Assembly (NCBI RefSeq): GCF_910592395.1 | Contig: NC_088309.1 | Location: forward strand, 8,806,501-8,870,500 | Reading direction: 5' to 3' | DNA length: 64,000 bases | Source of the DNA: Lineus longissimus | Taxonomy: Eukaryota > Nemertea > Pilidiophora > Heteronemertea > Lineidae | Shown: piece by piece, positions 47,601-55,025 of the stretch | How the letters are laid out: every line of letters begins with the position of its first letter | Position numbering within the stretch: the first letter of the stretch is position 1 | Made by a program: the position numbers and the translations under genes | The notes under the pieces: generated by a model | Database searches by the model: none | Told to the model about the DNA's origin: nothing | The model's input: only the letters and a program-made list of their open reading frames with translations

Positions 47601-49009
47601 AGAGAGGTTATGCTGTATAAGAACCGTACTCAGGATAACACCGCAACAGTTCTGTTTGTTTAGATCATGGTTAGGATTGGGTGACTCCTTCAAGATCAAA
47701 TCTTCAACCGGTGAGGCTTGAATTGTCAAATTCGGAGTGGAGAACATCTCAGCCTGTAGGTGGCGCTTGTATAATGATCGGTCTATCTGAGCTCGAGGGC
47801 CCTGAAAGCATCAATAACAAAGGGATTACGGTAAAGGCTAATATTATGGCTGACCTCAAGCTGTTTGGAAAATCTATCCTATAACATCATTGTGCAATTG
47901 ACATAACTTACGATCAATACAGACCATATACTTTTAAAAAGCCCTGGCATATTATAATAATATATCCTTCCTAATGAACATAGGGTGTGACCTAGGCTAA
48001 TTGCTTGATGCATCTGCACGAAATTTGGGTACATCAATAAATAAGAAAGTCCTACCCATACAGCTGGTCCCTTTCGTTTATTTAAAACTTTATACTGCAC
48101 ACCAGCTTGATCTGAAAAATATAAGAAGATCCTGTTAACCAAATCAAGGCACAAGATTTAAGAAAAATATGCTCTTGATATTTCTGTACGATTGATTCTC
48201 ATATAAAGATGGACGTTTCAAAAAGAAAAACATGAGTTAAATAATCTCCATCCTGCAAATGTTCAGGGTTTAACCCCTTTATGCAAACTTGCAAAGATGT
48301 TAAGGCTTGCAAAAACTAAATAGGTTTAAAGTAGACATTTTGATTCTTACCACATATCCTGCCACAAATGCCATCCAAAGCATCAATCTCTTTCATCAGA
48401 TGACCTTTCCCTATACCACCAAATGATGGATTGCATGACATTTCACCTAAAAGATGAGCAAATGATCACAGTTCGGTGTTTCTCATATAACAAAATATAT
48501 TACAAAAATAGCATATTCTAGTTCCAGTGCAAACTGAAAGAAGTTAGAACTTATAGATTACTGTCATCTTGATTTGACAAAGGCAACATCTGGGATACAT
48601 GTAAGCTGTAGAACGTCTATGTGAGCATCAATTGACCAATAGTTAAATTCAGAGTAGATGAACCAAGTTTACTGACCGTTTACAAAACATTAAAAAAAAC
48701 AATTGGTTGACATTATAATGTTAAAAGTAATAGGAAAACCCAATGGCATAAAGCAACTCTCTCCCCAAACCTACCAATTGTTTCCTTTTTGTGAGTGAGC
48801 AGGAGGGTGTTGACTCCCATCCTGGCTGCAGCAGTTGCAGCCTCAGTCCCAGCATGACCTCCACCAACAACTACAACATCATAGTGGACACCAGTGTTCT
48901 TCCAATCTTTACTATATGAACCATAGAATGCACCTCCAGGATTTTGTCTTCCAATAAGACAGCAACATCTTTGCACCTGGTTTTGGCAGATTCTACCTGT
49001 TGTCAGCAT
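8609..49009 (-). CDS. MTO1: MTO1, mitochondrial tRNA 5-taurinomethyluridine biosynthesis protein (14 coding exons)
   Basis: MTO1, the mitochondrial relative of bacterial MnmG/GidA, works with GTPBP3 in the mitochondrial matrix. It installs 5-taurinomethyl groups on the wobble uridine of mitochondrial tRNAs, using FAD, taurine and a folate-borne methylene group. Fourteen exons on the minus strand join in phase to 2067 bases, 688 codons plus stop, close to the family length. Residues 1-40 are a basic, Cys-containing mitochondrial targeting sequence; the FAD Rossmann motif GGGHAG is at 49-54. Family signatures include [69 protein letters not shown] and the C-terminal [11 protein letters not shown]. 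No frame break was found. The gene spans 40 kb because of one 34.6-kb intron. It is divergently transcribed from SUOX. A strong acceptor 22 bases before the ATG implies a separate 5' noncoding exon. Confidence 0.95.
9189..9385 (+). repeat. tRNA-derived SINE copy in MTO1 intron 12
   Basis: A tRNA-like head carries an A-box-like TGGTACAGCAGTTGGAGCAC (9191-9210) and a B-box-like AGGTTCAACTC (9221-9231), though the spacing is shorter than in a real tRNA. A conserved body follows with TTCTTGAACAAGACACTT (9266-9283) and GAGTATAAATGGGTAC (9311-9326). The same body motif recurs near 22480 (reverse), 39951 and 41152 (reverse), and a similar head occurs at 15231. The copy lies antisense to MTO1 and ends close to the exon 13 acceptor. 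Confidence 0.7.
9534..9569 (+). other. G-quadruplex-capable GGGGGGTT repeat
   Basis: Three runs of six G and one run of five G, separated by TT, follow a GGGG run. This fits the four-tract G-quadruplex rule with very short loops. It is on the template strand of MTO1, immediately after the exon 12 splice donor (9583), so the pre-mRNA carries the complementary C-runs. Confidence 0.8.
12640..13025. repeat. Degenerate tandem repeat, about 97-bp period
   Basis: The word ATATTGTGTATTTCAT or close variants recurs at about 12719, 12818, 12912 and, shortened, 13015. Between them similar blocks follow in the same order (ACTGACA, ACTTCGA, CAGTACATGTA). Periods are 99, 94 and 103 bp, so roughly four diverged copies. 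Confidence 0.65.
15217..15420 (+). repeat. tRNA-derived SINE copy
   Basis: An A-box TGGTGTAGTGGTTGGAGCGT (15231-15250) and a B-box AGGTTCGACTC (15274-15284) are 43 bases apart, the spacing of a real tRNA gene. No acceptor stem can be closed, so it is a SINE head and not a functional tRNA. The tail (to about 15420) lacks an obvious coding frame. Confidence 0.7.
16540..16668 (-). other. Weak candidate exon, Trp-rich repeat then YDPQSKTW
   Basis: A 43-codon open frame ends at a good donor (CAG before GTAAG at 16539). It contains a duplicated WDSWWWD block from a 22-bp DNA repeat, then [19 protein letters not shown], which looks protein-like and recalls a kelch-type YDP..TW motif. The acceptor side is poor, with a TAA just before the frame and no pyrimidine tract. 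It may be chance or a fragment of an old gene. Confidence 0.2.
16591..16636. repeat. Two direct copies of a 22-bp unit
   Basis: GTCCCACCACCAAGAGTCCC followed by AG occurs twice back to back. It causes the repeated Trp-rich reading in the weak candidate exon on the minus strand. Confidence 0.85.
22380..22500 (-). repeat. SINE fragment (reverse orientation)
   Basis: GTGTCTTGTTCAAGGTCAC at 22480-22498 is the reverse complement of the SINE body motif, and GGTACCCGTC upstream matches the GGGTAC word that follows it in the copy at 9189. The tRNA-like head is not recognisable. Confidence 0.5.
24159..24183. other. Perfect-loop short inverted repeat
   Basis: CTGGCCCTGATG, one base, then CATCGGGGCCAG form a 12-bp stem with one mismatch. 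The flanks show no terminal-repeat structure. Function unknown. Confidence 0.6.
26718..26953. repeat. Tandem repeat, four copies of a 58-bp unit
   Basis: Each unit starts TTGAACCGG and contains CCAACTCATGTGACTG, GTTGAACATTTCCAGGTCAA and CATCC. The first copy is 62 bp through a CATG duplication; the others are exactly 58 bp with one to three substitutions. It is followed at about 26988-27075 by two copies of a separate 48-bp unit starting ATATGTACATTTGAC. Confidence 0.9.
29539..29920. mobile_element. MITE-like nonautonomous DNA element
   Basis: The left end reads CATTAGCTGCGCTTTACACC and the reverse complement of the right end CATTAGCCGCATGTACACCA, each followed by a TGGACCA block. This gives inverted termini over about 40 bp with several mismatches. 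The interior is GC-richer than its surroundings and holds a strong hairpin: GCCGGGCGAATTTG (29642-29655) and CAAATTCGCCCGGC (29676-29689). GTGGTGTAC-type copies at 29696, 29829 and 29902 suggest nested or repeated termini. No target duplication could be settled and no transposase frame is present. Confidence 0.65.
31695..31920. repeat. Degenerate direct duplication
   Basis: Two blocks about 145 bp apart share AAAGTACC, CACAG.CAGC, TTAGATGCCTTG and TAATTGCA followed by GGGAAA-like sequence. The copies are clearly diverged. Confidence 0.4.
32190..32450. repeat. Old dispersed repeat, related copy at 36540-36790
   Basis: Shared blocks in the same order are GACGTCA, GTGGGTCAATG, TTGA..TC.AAAATGG and ACTTGAAGATT-like sequence. 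Both copies carry CRE-like TGACGTCA words. Divergence is high and the ends are not defined. Confidence 0.4.
33250..33420. repeat. Tandem repeat of about 41 bp upstream of the GPCR gene
   Basis: ACTATTGGATAAAA (first copy ACTATTCGATAAAA) recurs at 33262, 33306, 33346 and 33386, with ACTATYSAACTCA-like sequence between. Periods are 44, 40 and 40 bp. The array ends about 155 bp before the GPCR start codon, so it may lie in the promoter. Confidence 0.75.
33498..33507 (+). promoter_or_regulatory. Possible TATA-like element of the GPCR gene
   Basis: GATAAATAAG lies 66 bp before the start codon, which would leave a 5'UTR of about 40 bases if used. AT-rich context makes the match weak evidence. Confidence 0.25.
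33573..34742 (+). CDS. Orphan rhodopsin-class G-protein-coupled receptor, intronless
   Basis: This 389-codon frame encodes seven hydrophobic segments (about residues 25-48, 57-80, 90-118, 134-156, 178-204, 249-271, 279-303). The short outer N-terminus has two N-glycosylation sequons (N8VT, N13ST). Class A landmarks are N39 in helix 1, D67 in helix 2, C90 at the top of helix 3 with C170 in loop 2, W262 and P264 in TWYP of helix 6, and N296-P297 in helix 7. Two landmarks are altered: DRY is replaced by EAY (115-117) and NPxxY by NPIIL. Helix 4 lacks the usual Trp. C315 and C318 could be palmitoylated. It is a plasma-membrane receptor; the ligand is unknown, and I do not recognise the subfamily. 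It lies antisense inside MTO1 intron 7. Its single exon suggests an old retrocopy or a naturally intronless receptor. Confidence 0.9.
   Translation: MPEHAGHNVTFYNSTVHENVDKSEAFYLFIMATSGMFFNALIILMVFARKSLRKMTSAFIIHGSILDIIKCAYCIPFGLSILTHKAPHFCELLGGSFVIIISSFVFNLVAMICSEAYMFGEETFGRPSSKGNFCCIGFGLVMIYAGSLILHLGPTIVGGSFNYNQILSQCVFVYGEIRSYVVYVMWVVVTTLSVIAAMHYVWVLNKNINTQHHNHFSESRSSLHEHPNDHRLPPHQVRRLVKDAYSRVRCYTVLVVIFVLTWYPLFIITLADPGFKMPPVLYSTLTLIAWSNGALNPIILLLVDNKFNVLRQLLCKYCDKNKSKMDTSFPLMPGGLGQMQMSSQMFERVGCRLCQEGTTHSTNLCNGRLGNGRLVRDNSFCELHTVSDC
35299..35304 (+). terminator. Candidate GPCR polyadenylation signal
   Basis: AATAAA about 555 bases past the GPCR stop codon. Another AATAAA follows near 35353. 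Transcript data would be needed to confirm which is used. Confidence 0.35.
36545..36569. promoter_or_regulatory. Two perfect CRE palindromes 17 bp apart
   Basis: TGACGTCA occurs at 36545-36552 and 36562-36569. This is the full CREB/ATF site. They lie about 1.8 kb past the GPCR stop codon within a diverged dispersed repeat, whose other copy (32190-32450) also has TGACGTCA at 32389-32396. Regulatory function is unproven. Confidence 0.4.
38551..38570. repeat. Poly-C tract
   Basis: About 20 consecutive C within AT-rich intron sequence. Lengths of such tracts are prone to sequencing error and variation. Confidence 0.8.
39905..40110 (+). repeat. SINE copy with tRNA-like head and conserved body
   Basis: AGGAGGTCATGAGTTCGAA resembles the B-box part of the copy at 15217 (AGGAGGTCACAGGTTCGAC). 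GTGTCCTTGAGCAAGACAC (39951-39969) is the body motif. The A-box portion is missing or decayed. Confidence 0.6.
41040..41190 (-). repeat. SINE fragment (reverse orientation)
   Basis: GTGTCTTGCTCAAGGA (41152-41167) is the exact reverse complement of TCCTTGAGCAAGACAC in the copy at 39951. Head and tail are not clear. Confidence 0.5.
42252..42403. repeat. Tandem duplication of about 76 bp
   Basis: Two adjacent copies share GCATGGC.TCCAATGGAAGA, ACAGCTTTTAC, GGGTGGAGGAA and a T-run before CTTGACTGC, with few substitutions. A GGAAGCAT triple precedes them. Confidence 0.85.
45893..46172. repeat. Exact 42-bp direct repeat 238 bp apart
   Basis: TAGCCTATGAAGAAGTAATT plus 22 more bases is identical at 45893-45934 and 46131-46172. 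ACTATATCCCCC with a CCCACCCACC run also occurs twice between them (from 45937 and 46038). The segment is a recent partial duplication next to MTO1 exon 7. Confidence 0.9.
46340..49009 (-). CDS. MTO1: MTO1 exons 1-7 (N-terminal half: FAD domain)
   Basis: Exon coordinates and end phases: exon 1 48775-49009 (targeting peptide and Rossmann motif, splits a Gly codon); exon 2 48351-48446 ([20 protein letters not shown], splits Gly/Asp); exon 3 48056-48111 ([19 protein letters not shown], phase 0); exon 4 47630-47801 ([18 protein letters not shown] onward, splits Asn); exon 5 47079-47255 ([20 protein letters not shown] to GRLKTG); exon 6 46646-46758 ([13 protein letters not shown] to NDRVWIK); exon 7 46340-46452 ([18 protein letters not shown] to EETEGPR, splits Arg). 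All introns are GT-AG. Gly-Pro-Arg-Ala in exon 4 replaces the Gly-Leu-Arg-Ala I expect from human MTO1. A 166-bp MITE lies 14 bp past the exon 4 donor. Start Met 49009 was chosen because it gives a typical targeting peptide and lies just after an acceptor-like tract. Confidence 0.93.
47450..47615. mobile_element. MITE with CAGTGGAACCTC-type termini in MTO1 intron 4
   Basis: The left terminus CAGTGGAACCTCCCTATG and the reverse complement of the right terminus CAGCATAACCTCTCTATT are followed on both sides by AAGGACACC. TA flanks both ends (47448-47449, 47616-47617), the target duplication of Tc1/mariner/pogo elements. At 166 bp it has no coding capacity. It ends 14 bp from MTO1 exon 4. Confidence 0.8.
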
Positions 49010-50157
49010 TTCTAATAATCACTTAAATATCCTGAAAATGAAAGGAAATTTGAGCAGATATGAGCATTTAGCTGAATATGGATGTTTCTAAGGGCAATGT
49101 GACACCAGCAAAATACTCTACTATAGAATTTATGGGTTCACAGATTAGAAGATCAAGGCTACTGATTTAGTGGCTGACCACTCTTCAATTCCATTTCATA
49201 AGTCTGGTGAATAATGGTTTGCAAAAATACCCAAAGCCATCACATCATGATATTCAAACACTGCCTCCATTGCCATGATGGCACATCAGCCATATCAATT
49301 ACACATTTGTCATATTCTGAGATGTTAATAGTGACGGAAGCTTCCAATGGCAACGCCATAGCCCATGTGGCATGCCATGCCATTGCAATATGCCCTCTTC
49401 CAGATACGCCAGTGCCACCTAGGTACGGCAAAACAAACTATCTTTACAATAGGTTTTTATGGTCAATGACGCCAGATCATGCCTCTCGAGCCATTGTCTG
49501 GCGTCTTTTACTGTGAAGATCTATTGTAAAGATAGTTTGTTTTGCCGACCCTATGTGGTACCAGCGTATCTGGCAAACCAAAGGGCCTAGGCTATGGATT
49601 GGATGGGTCGACCATGCATATTCAACTACAATCAATCATTGTCAATGTGTTTTGCTATGAGAACTTTTAGTGCTATGTTGCCACTGCTCCGATGTCAAAC
49701 TAAGAGGGTGACAACGTCACACTATGATCTTCATCCACAGCCACAGTCACGCCACATAAAATGAAAGCTGTTTAAATGACCTTGTTTACGTTTTTATGGG
49801 CGCTGACATCTTGAATAAAAATCACGTGACCACGAGTAACGACAGAACGTGGGCCATAGTGAAAGGCGAATGGCAAGTAGGACAACAGATGAGTGGCGAA
49901 TAACAGTCAATACAGAACGTAGCAACTTATCAATGGTAAACATCGAATATCAAATTGGTTGATTGTGACCTTAGGTGCTATGGAAGTGTTTAGTTCCAAT
50001 TATTTTGCGATAGATCGCGATCGCTTCCACCTATTTTCTATTCGCCATTCGCCATTTCCCATTCGTGATTTTCTTCAGGGTCAAGGTCAAGGTTAAAGTC
50101 TCCGACGACGTTTCCCGAAAATTTAGAAAGTCGTTTATTTTCTCTTTTTCTACCATT
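49010..50157. promoter_or_regulatory. Head-to-head interval between MTO1 and SUOX
   Basis: The two start codons point away from each other across 1148 bp. The MTO1 side has a splice acceptor (TTTCATTTTCAG before 49031 on the minus strand), so part of the interval is a 5'UTR intron of MTO1. The SUOX side has TCACGTGACC, an E-box, at 49822-49831, GGCGAAT motifs at 49865, 49895 and, inverted, 50040 and 50047, and a GCGATCGC palindrome near 50016. A 172-bp hairpin element lies at 49401-49572. No TATA box is evident near SUOX. Confidence 0.6.
49401..49572. mobile_element. Foldback/hairpin element
   Basis: Arms 49401-49479 and 49495-49572 are reverse complements of each other. The outer 52 bp match with few differences (CAAAACAAACTATCTTTACA is exact in both), the inner part is weaker, and GACGCCAGA/TCTGGCGTC closes the stem around a loop of about 15 bp. 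It resembles a palindromic MITE. No target duplication was identified. Confidence 0.85.
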
Positions 50158-52513
50158 ATGGCGACCGCATTGCTTCGCAATGGTATCGCCAGATCGTTTT
50201 CACGACTGCGTTTAGATCAGCTAACAACCACACGTCATTTCAGAACCCAAAATGTGTTAAAACGGCGGGAGCCAAATGATTTTGGAGGTGGACACACGGT
50301 ACGTGTTTCACCTTTTCAGCAAAATGTACTGCTGGTTGTGTACATTAACATGCATGACATATATATGGACTGTAACATAGTGTTGGGGCTGGGGGGGGGG
50401 GGGGGGGGGGCTACTACATTATGGACATATAATTTGGTCCTATAATATGCACTGAAACATTCACAAGTTTCACACTGTGTTGACACTATGACTGATAGAT
50501 CCAGTCTTGAACCTTTTGGTCCTTTCCAAACCTTTGGCTTTTAGTTTTCAGCAGCGCGGTGCCAGAGTGGTAGCCTCCAGTCCAGAGCCCTGCCGCCAGT
50601 GCAGAGGCAGATGCCGAGATAGCAGGTGACACGAGTCACGACACCGTGGCCATCGAGACACTCACAGTGATCATTGATGATAAAATGCCTACAAAGACCA
50701 GTTACACTGGAGAATCAGTTTCCCAACCGACCAAGAATCTTAACTTGATATTTTGTACAGTAAAACCTCTCTATTGCGGACACCCATAGGATTAGGACTG
50801 GGTATTGCTGTCCGTAATAGAGAGGTGTCCTCAAGAGGGAGGTTGGGCCATTATTGTCCAATAGGTGGATCATTGTGTATAACCATGGGGGGGGTCATGA
50901 ATCCAACATATAACTAGGTTGTCTTTTAATTACAGTTCCAGAAGGGTGTCCATGAGAGTGTTCCTAAAAGCGAGTTCCACAGAACTTCTTCAGCCGCTAC
51001 AAGAAATATTGTTGCAGCATTCGCCCTCGGAACTAGCATCGTTGGTATCTACTTTGCCACAAAGAAAAGTGTGCGTGCCAAGTCCCTGCCGGCTGATACG
51101 AAGAAGTCACCGATATACAAAAAAGCAGAGGTAGCGAAACACAAGACAAAGGAAACAGGAATTTGGGTAACGTATCAGGGTCATGTATATGATATTACAG
51201 AGTTTGTAGACATGCACCCTGGTGGCACAAAAGTGTTACTTGCTGCAGGGGGGGCATTGGAGCCATTTTGGAGTATGTATCCTGTGCATAAAGAATCAAG
51301 TGTGATTCATTGGTTGGAGAAGTATCGAATCGGTGAAATGGCACCTGATGAGGCTAAGCATGTTGATACCTCTGATCCATTCGCTGGTGACCCTGAACGC
51401 CATCCTGCTCTCCAAGTGAACTCTGCTAGGCCGTTCAATGCAGAAACACCTCTTGAACTTCTAACAGATAACTTTGTCACTCCGAATGAATTGTTTTTTG
51501 TTCGCAATCATCTTCCTGTACCAAATGTTGATGCTAAGAATTACAAACTTACTGTGAGTGGACTAGGTGTGAAGACAATGGAGTTCTCACTCAACGATTT
51601 GAAGAAGAAGTTCAAGAAGCACACCGTAAAGGCAACCATGGAATGTGCTGGAAACCGAAGGGCGGAGATGACCGAGATAAAGGAGGTCAAGGGATTGATG
51701 TGGAAGGGTACGGCCATCAGCAATGCTGAATGGAGTGGCGTCCTCTTAAGGGATGTATTGAAGTCTTGTGGTTTCAACGTGGATGATCCCAATGTTTCCC
51801 ACGTGCAGTTTGAGGGTTATGATAAGGATCCTGCAGCAGGTGGTCATTACGGGGCATCGGTCCCTTCCGAGCTTGCCTTGAATCCGCAAGGAGATGTCCT
51901 GCTGGCGTATGAGATGAACGGCGAGGACCTCCCTGTAGATCATGGCTTTCCTGTCCGTGTTGTCATTCCTGGCACTGTTGGCGCCCGCAATGTCAAGTGG
52001 TTGTCACAGATTGTCACGAGTAACGAAGAGAGCAAGAGTCATTGGCAGCAGAATGACTATAAGGGGTTCAATCCATCTGTCGACTGGGATACGATCGACT
52101 ACAAAAACGCCATTCCAATCAACGAGGCCCCAGTCACTTCAGCGATTTGTGTACCACAGCCTGGGAAGACCCTTGATGATGACGAAGAAGTCTCAGTCAA
52201 AGGCTACGCTTGGAGCGGTGGCGGCCGTGGGATCATCCGTGTCGACCTTTCCCTTGATGGCGGTAAAACCTGGCAAGTTGCTTCCCTGCAGAAGGACGAG
52301 AGTCGCTACAACCGACACTGGTCTTGGACGCTCTGGGAAGCCGATTTAAAGATTCCTAAGAATCACCAGGGCAAGGTGGAAATCATTTGTAAGGCAACTG
52401 ACTCGTCCTACAATACCCAGCCTGACAGTGTTGCTGGCATTTGGAATGTGCGTGGTCTTCTGAACAATGCTTGGCATAAGGTTGTGGCTAAAGTCCCTGA
52501 TTCTGAAGAGTAA
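50158..52513 (+). CDS. SUOX: SUOX, mitochondrial sulfite oxidase (2 coding exons)
   Basis: Sulfite oxidase oxidises sulfite to sulfate in the mitochondrial intermembrane space and passes electrons to cytochrome c, using a molybdenum cofactor and a b5-type heme. Exon 1 is 50158-50298 (47 codons, basic targeting peptide MATALLRNGIARSFSRLRLD). Exon 2 is 50936-52513. Together they give 572 codons, slightly longer than human SUOX. Residues about 71-87 are hydrophobic and fit a sorting signal. The cytochrome b5 domain (about 110-185) has heme ligands H141 in HPGG and H165 in YPVH. The molybdenum domain (about 215-450) has the cofactor-ligating C284 in MECAGNRR and R237 in FFVRNH. The Mo-co dimerisation domain ends with NVRGLLNNAWHKV. 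Start Met is the first of the targeting peptide. The stop TAA forms part of a splice-donor match (see findings). It is divergent from MTO1. Confidence 0.96.
50299..50935 (+). other. SUOX intron 1
   Basis: Bounded by GTACGT at 50299 and TTAATTACAG ending at 50935, phase 0. It contains a G-homopolymer of about 21 bases (50391-50410), an exon-like segment at 50552-50625 that would shift the reading frame if included, and a MITE at 50758. Confidence 0.9.
50758..50850. mobile_element. MITE fragment with CAGTAAAACCTC terminus in SUOX intron 1
   Basis: TA then CAGTAAAACCTCTCTATTGC with GGACACC is the same terminal family as the element at 47450. The inverted counterpart GTCCGTAATAGAGAGGTGTC lies at 50810-50829, but the outermost right end is decayed. 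Confidence 0.7.
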
Positions 52514-53199
52514 GGCACATTGATTGTAAAAATTTAAGATCCTGGGGCTTCTTGCTTACCTATATTCTTGTCTTGATAACATTTTAAATGTATTTTTGTT
52601 GCATCGTGTTTGCTTCCTGTCTACTAAAACCACACTAAGTAAACATGCTATGAGAATCTTTTATTTTGCATCACTGCTTTGCAATAAGTATGGCACTAAA
52701 AAAGCCAGCCATATGAATCCATTCTATTCTTGGGAACTAAAATCTTTCAATAACATGGCCCATCAATGATTGTTCCCATCATTTAGTCAGCCTTGCCAGC
52801 CTACAGTTCACAAGTCTGCATGTGGTGTGAACAGGCCTCTTGTTCGAGGGACTGCATGCTTTCTGCTAATGAAAGTACTTTTAACATTTTACAAAAAGTT
52901 TTTAAAATTCTGGTGAACCAGAATGGTACTCTTCATTTGTGAAAAGGTCACTTTGCTCAATTATTTTGTTTTATCATCATCTGTGGTAATTTGCTCAAAT
53001 GAATGTGTGCAGCTCTCCTGTTGATGACTTATTAAAAAGTAATGTTTCGCCAGAGTGTTCCTAGCTCCTGTCTGTAGTCCCCCTTTTAACCGAAGTGCCC
53101 GACTCGAGAAAGTTGTTTTTTCCATCCTCCTCTGGTGAATAGTCTCAACATTAAGAATTTACATGTATACTAAAGTTTGTTTCATTACTACTGTTGTAA

Positions 53200-53205
53200 A
53201 ATAAA
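53200..53205 (+). terminator. Candidate SUOX polyadenylation signal
   Basis: AATAAA about 690 bases past the SUOX stop codon; another at 53834-53839. Confidence 0.4.
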
Positions 53206-54940
53206 AATATGTTACATTTCTTTAAAATAAGTACTTAAAAAAGCTTGCTGTTGCCGGTGTTGGCCAAATTTTGGTGATGACAACGTATGAATGAAAATGC
53301 TCTGGAAGTTGGTGAAGACAATGATATGTTTTACGATGTACGAATACTTGTGCATTTTATTTCTAGTCGGAAAAAAAGGGGTTTTGAACACGATTGACAT
53401 TTAAGATTTATCCATTTTATCTTGCCTGTAGATAAACATGCACCAGTACATGTAGATAATTTCTGAGTGCATGCCTTTTAAAAAATGGTATAGCTTTTTG
53501 GTGGAGGTGAAACTGGAAATGTTTGTTTTGGTTAGTTGCAAACTTAATAGTAACTTTTGAATTATGTATGTGCCACGATTTGGTGCTTTAGGCCAACATA
53601 CATGTTATTGTTACATATAAGTTGATGTTATCATCAAATTAATACTTAAAGGTACGACAAATGTATGAGTTATGAAATATTCATAAAAAAAGATTATGTT
53701 AAACCTATGAAAGTAGTTTAGTATAGATGTAGGCGATGGTCTACATATACATTTACTCATATATTTTTGTGGCGTGTGACAATTGCTTTGATTGTAGTAA
53801 GTTGCATTGCAGTAGCGTAAAATAGCATGGGTTAATAAATTTGAATTGTTGCTTATTTTTTGTTTGATTTAAAATTCATCTGTTGAGTGTGATGCCTGGC
53901 ATGCATCATCATGATCACAGCCACTTCTCCTTTGATTGGATGTCACATCCAATCAAGATGTCTGTGTAATAACCAGTGGACTGAAGATTGAAATATACAT
54001 TTTGACTTGAGGAAGGTCATTAATGAAATTACAATGCAAATAGTTCCAACCAAAAAGGCTTTCTTTTCAATATCAAGACTTGGCTAAAACATGTAATATT
54101 TAAATCATGATCTCGACAATTGGGTAATAACTTGGTCATCAGTGCAGTTATTTTTGGAAACAATATCTACATTATCTGTGATTGTGTAACCAAATATCTG
54201 GTCATAATCATGTCATAAAAATATCACATGCTGACCTCGTATCAGAAATCATGACCAATAGGAAAGGACGATGACAGGTTTGATCAGTTATGTAATGATC
54301 TACCAGTACTCACTACTAAAATGACAGTAATTATATGGGCTGGCATGAGAGAGACTTGCGCATATATGGACGATTTCTTACAACCATTGAGGGCAACTGT
54401 TGAGCTTGCCACAAAGTACCTTTTGGTGATCTCAAAATCCTTGGAGACTGCACATCTCTGGTCCTGCTCCTCCAGCTTCAAATCAATTGCATGTCTACAC
54501 TTTCGTGAATTAAGACTAGCAGTTTTTCACTAAGGGAATGAAAGATGTGATCCTTTTTTTATTGTTAGGTGTGTTGATTTTCTTCCCATATGGCTTTGTC
54601 TTCAAAAGTGCTCAGTTGTTGTGACTTGCATTGGCCTCCCTTCAGCTACTGTACATGTATTTATTTGTTTCATTTTGGCTTCTACGTGTAATACCAAGTG
54701 GCTTGATTTAGAATTTACCTTTCATTTAAAATTCAAAATCTTGCTATAATCCTCAAGATGAGATTAACAGTTTATCATGTGGAATATCAAGTACGATGAA
54801 TTCCAGCTCTGTCTTGATGTCCAAAAGCTAAGTTAATGATAAAATTGGTCTTGGAATACTTTTTGCCCATTGTCTCTGAATTATTGGTGTATAATGTTAA
54901 ATTTAATCAATGCAATGAACATTTCTGTTTGTTCTTGCAG

Positions 54941-55025
54941 GACTAAACCCTTCGGCACGCCGGAAATTCAGAGCGTATTCAGTGCAGGCTGGCCTCATTA
55001 CATGTTCCAAGCAAACTTCTTCTAG
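54941..55025 (+). other. Possible alternative SUOX terminal exon
   Basis: Splicing from GAAGA|GTAAGG at 52509/52510 to this acceptor removes the usual stop and appends TKPFGTPEIQSVFSAGWPHY and seven more residues, ending NFF. The extended protein would be 599 residues. Known sulfite oxidases end near the usual stop, so the extension would be unusual. It could instead be an untranslated exon or a chance match. Confidence 0.35.

Noticed and set aside
51942-52349. 135-codon plus-strand frame inside SUOX
   Set aside because: Alternative frame of SUOX exon 2 with no independent support.
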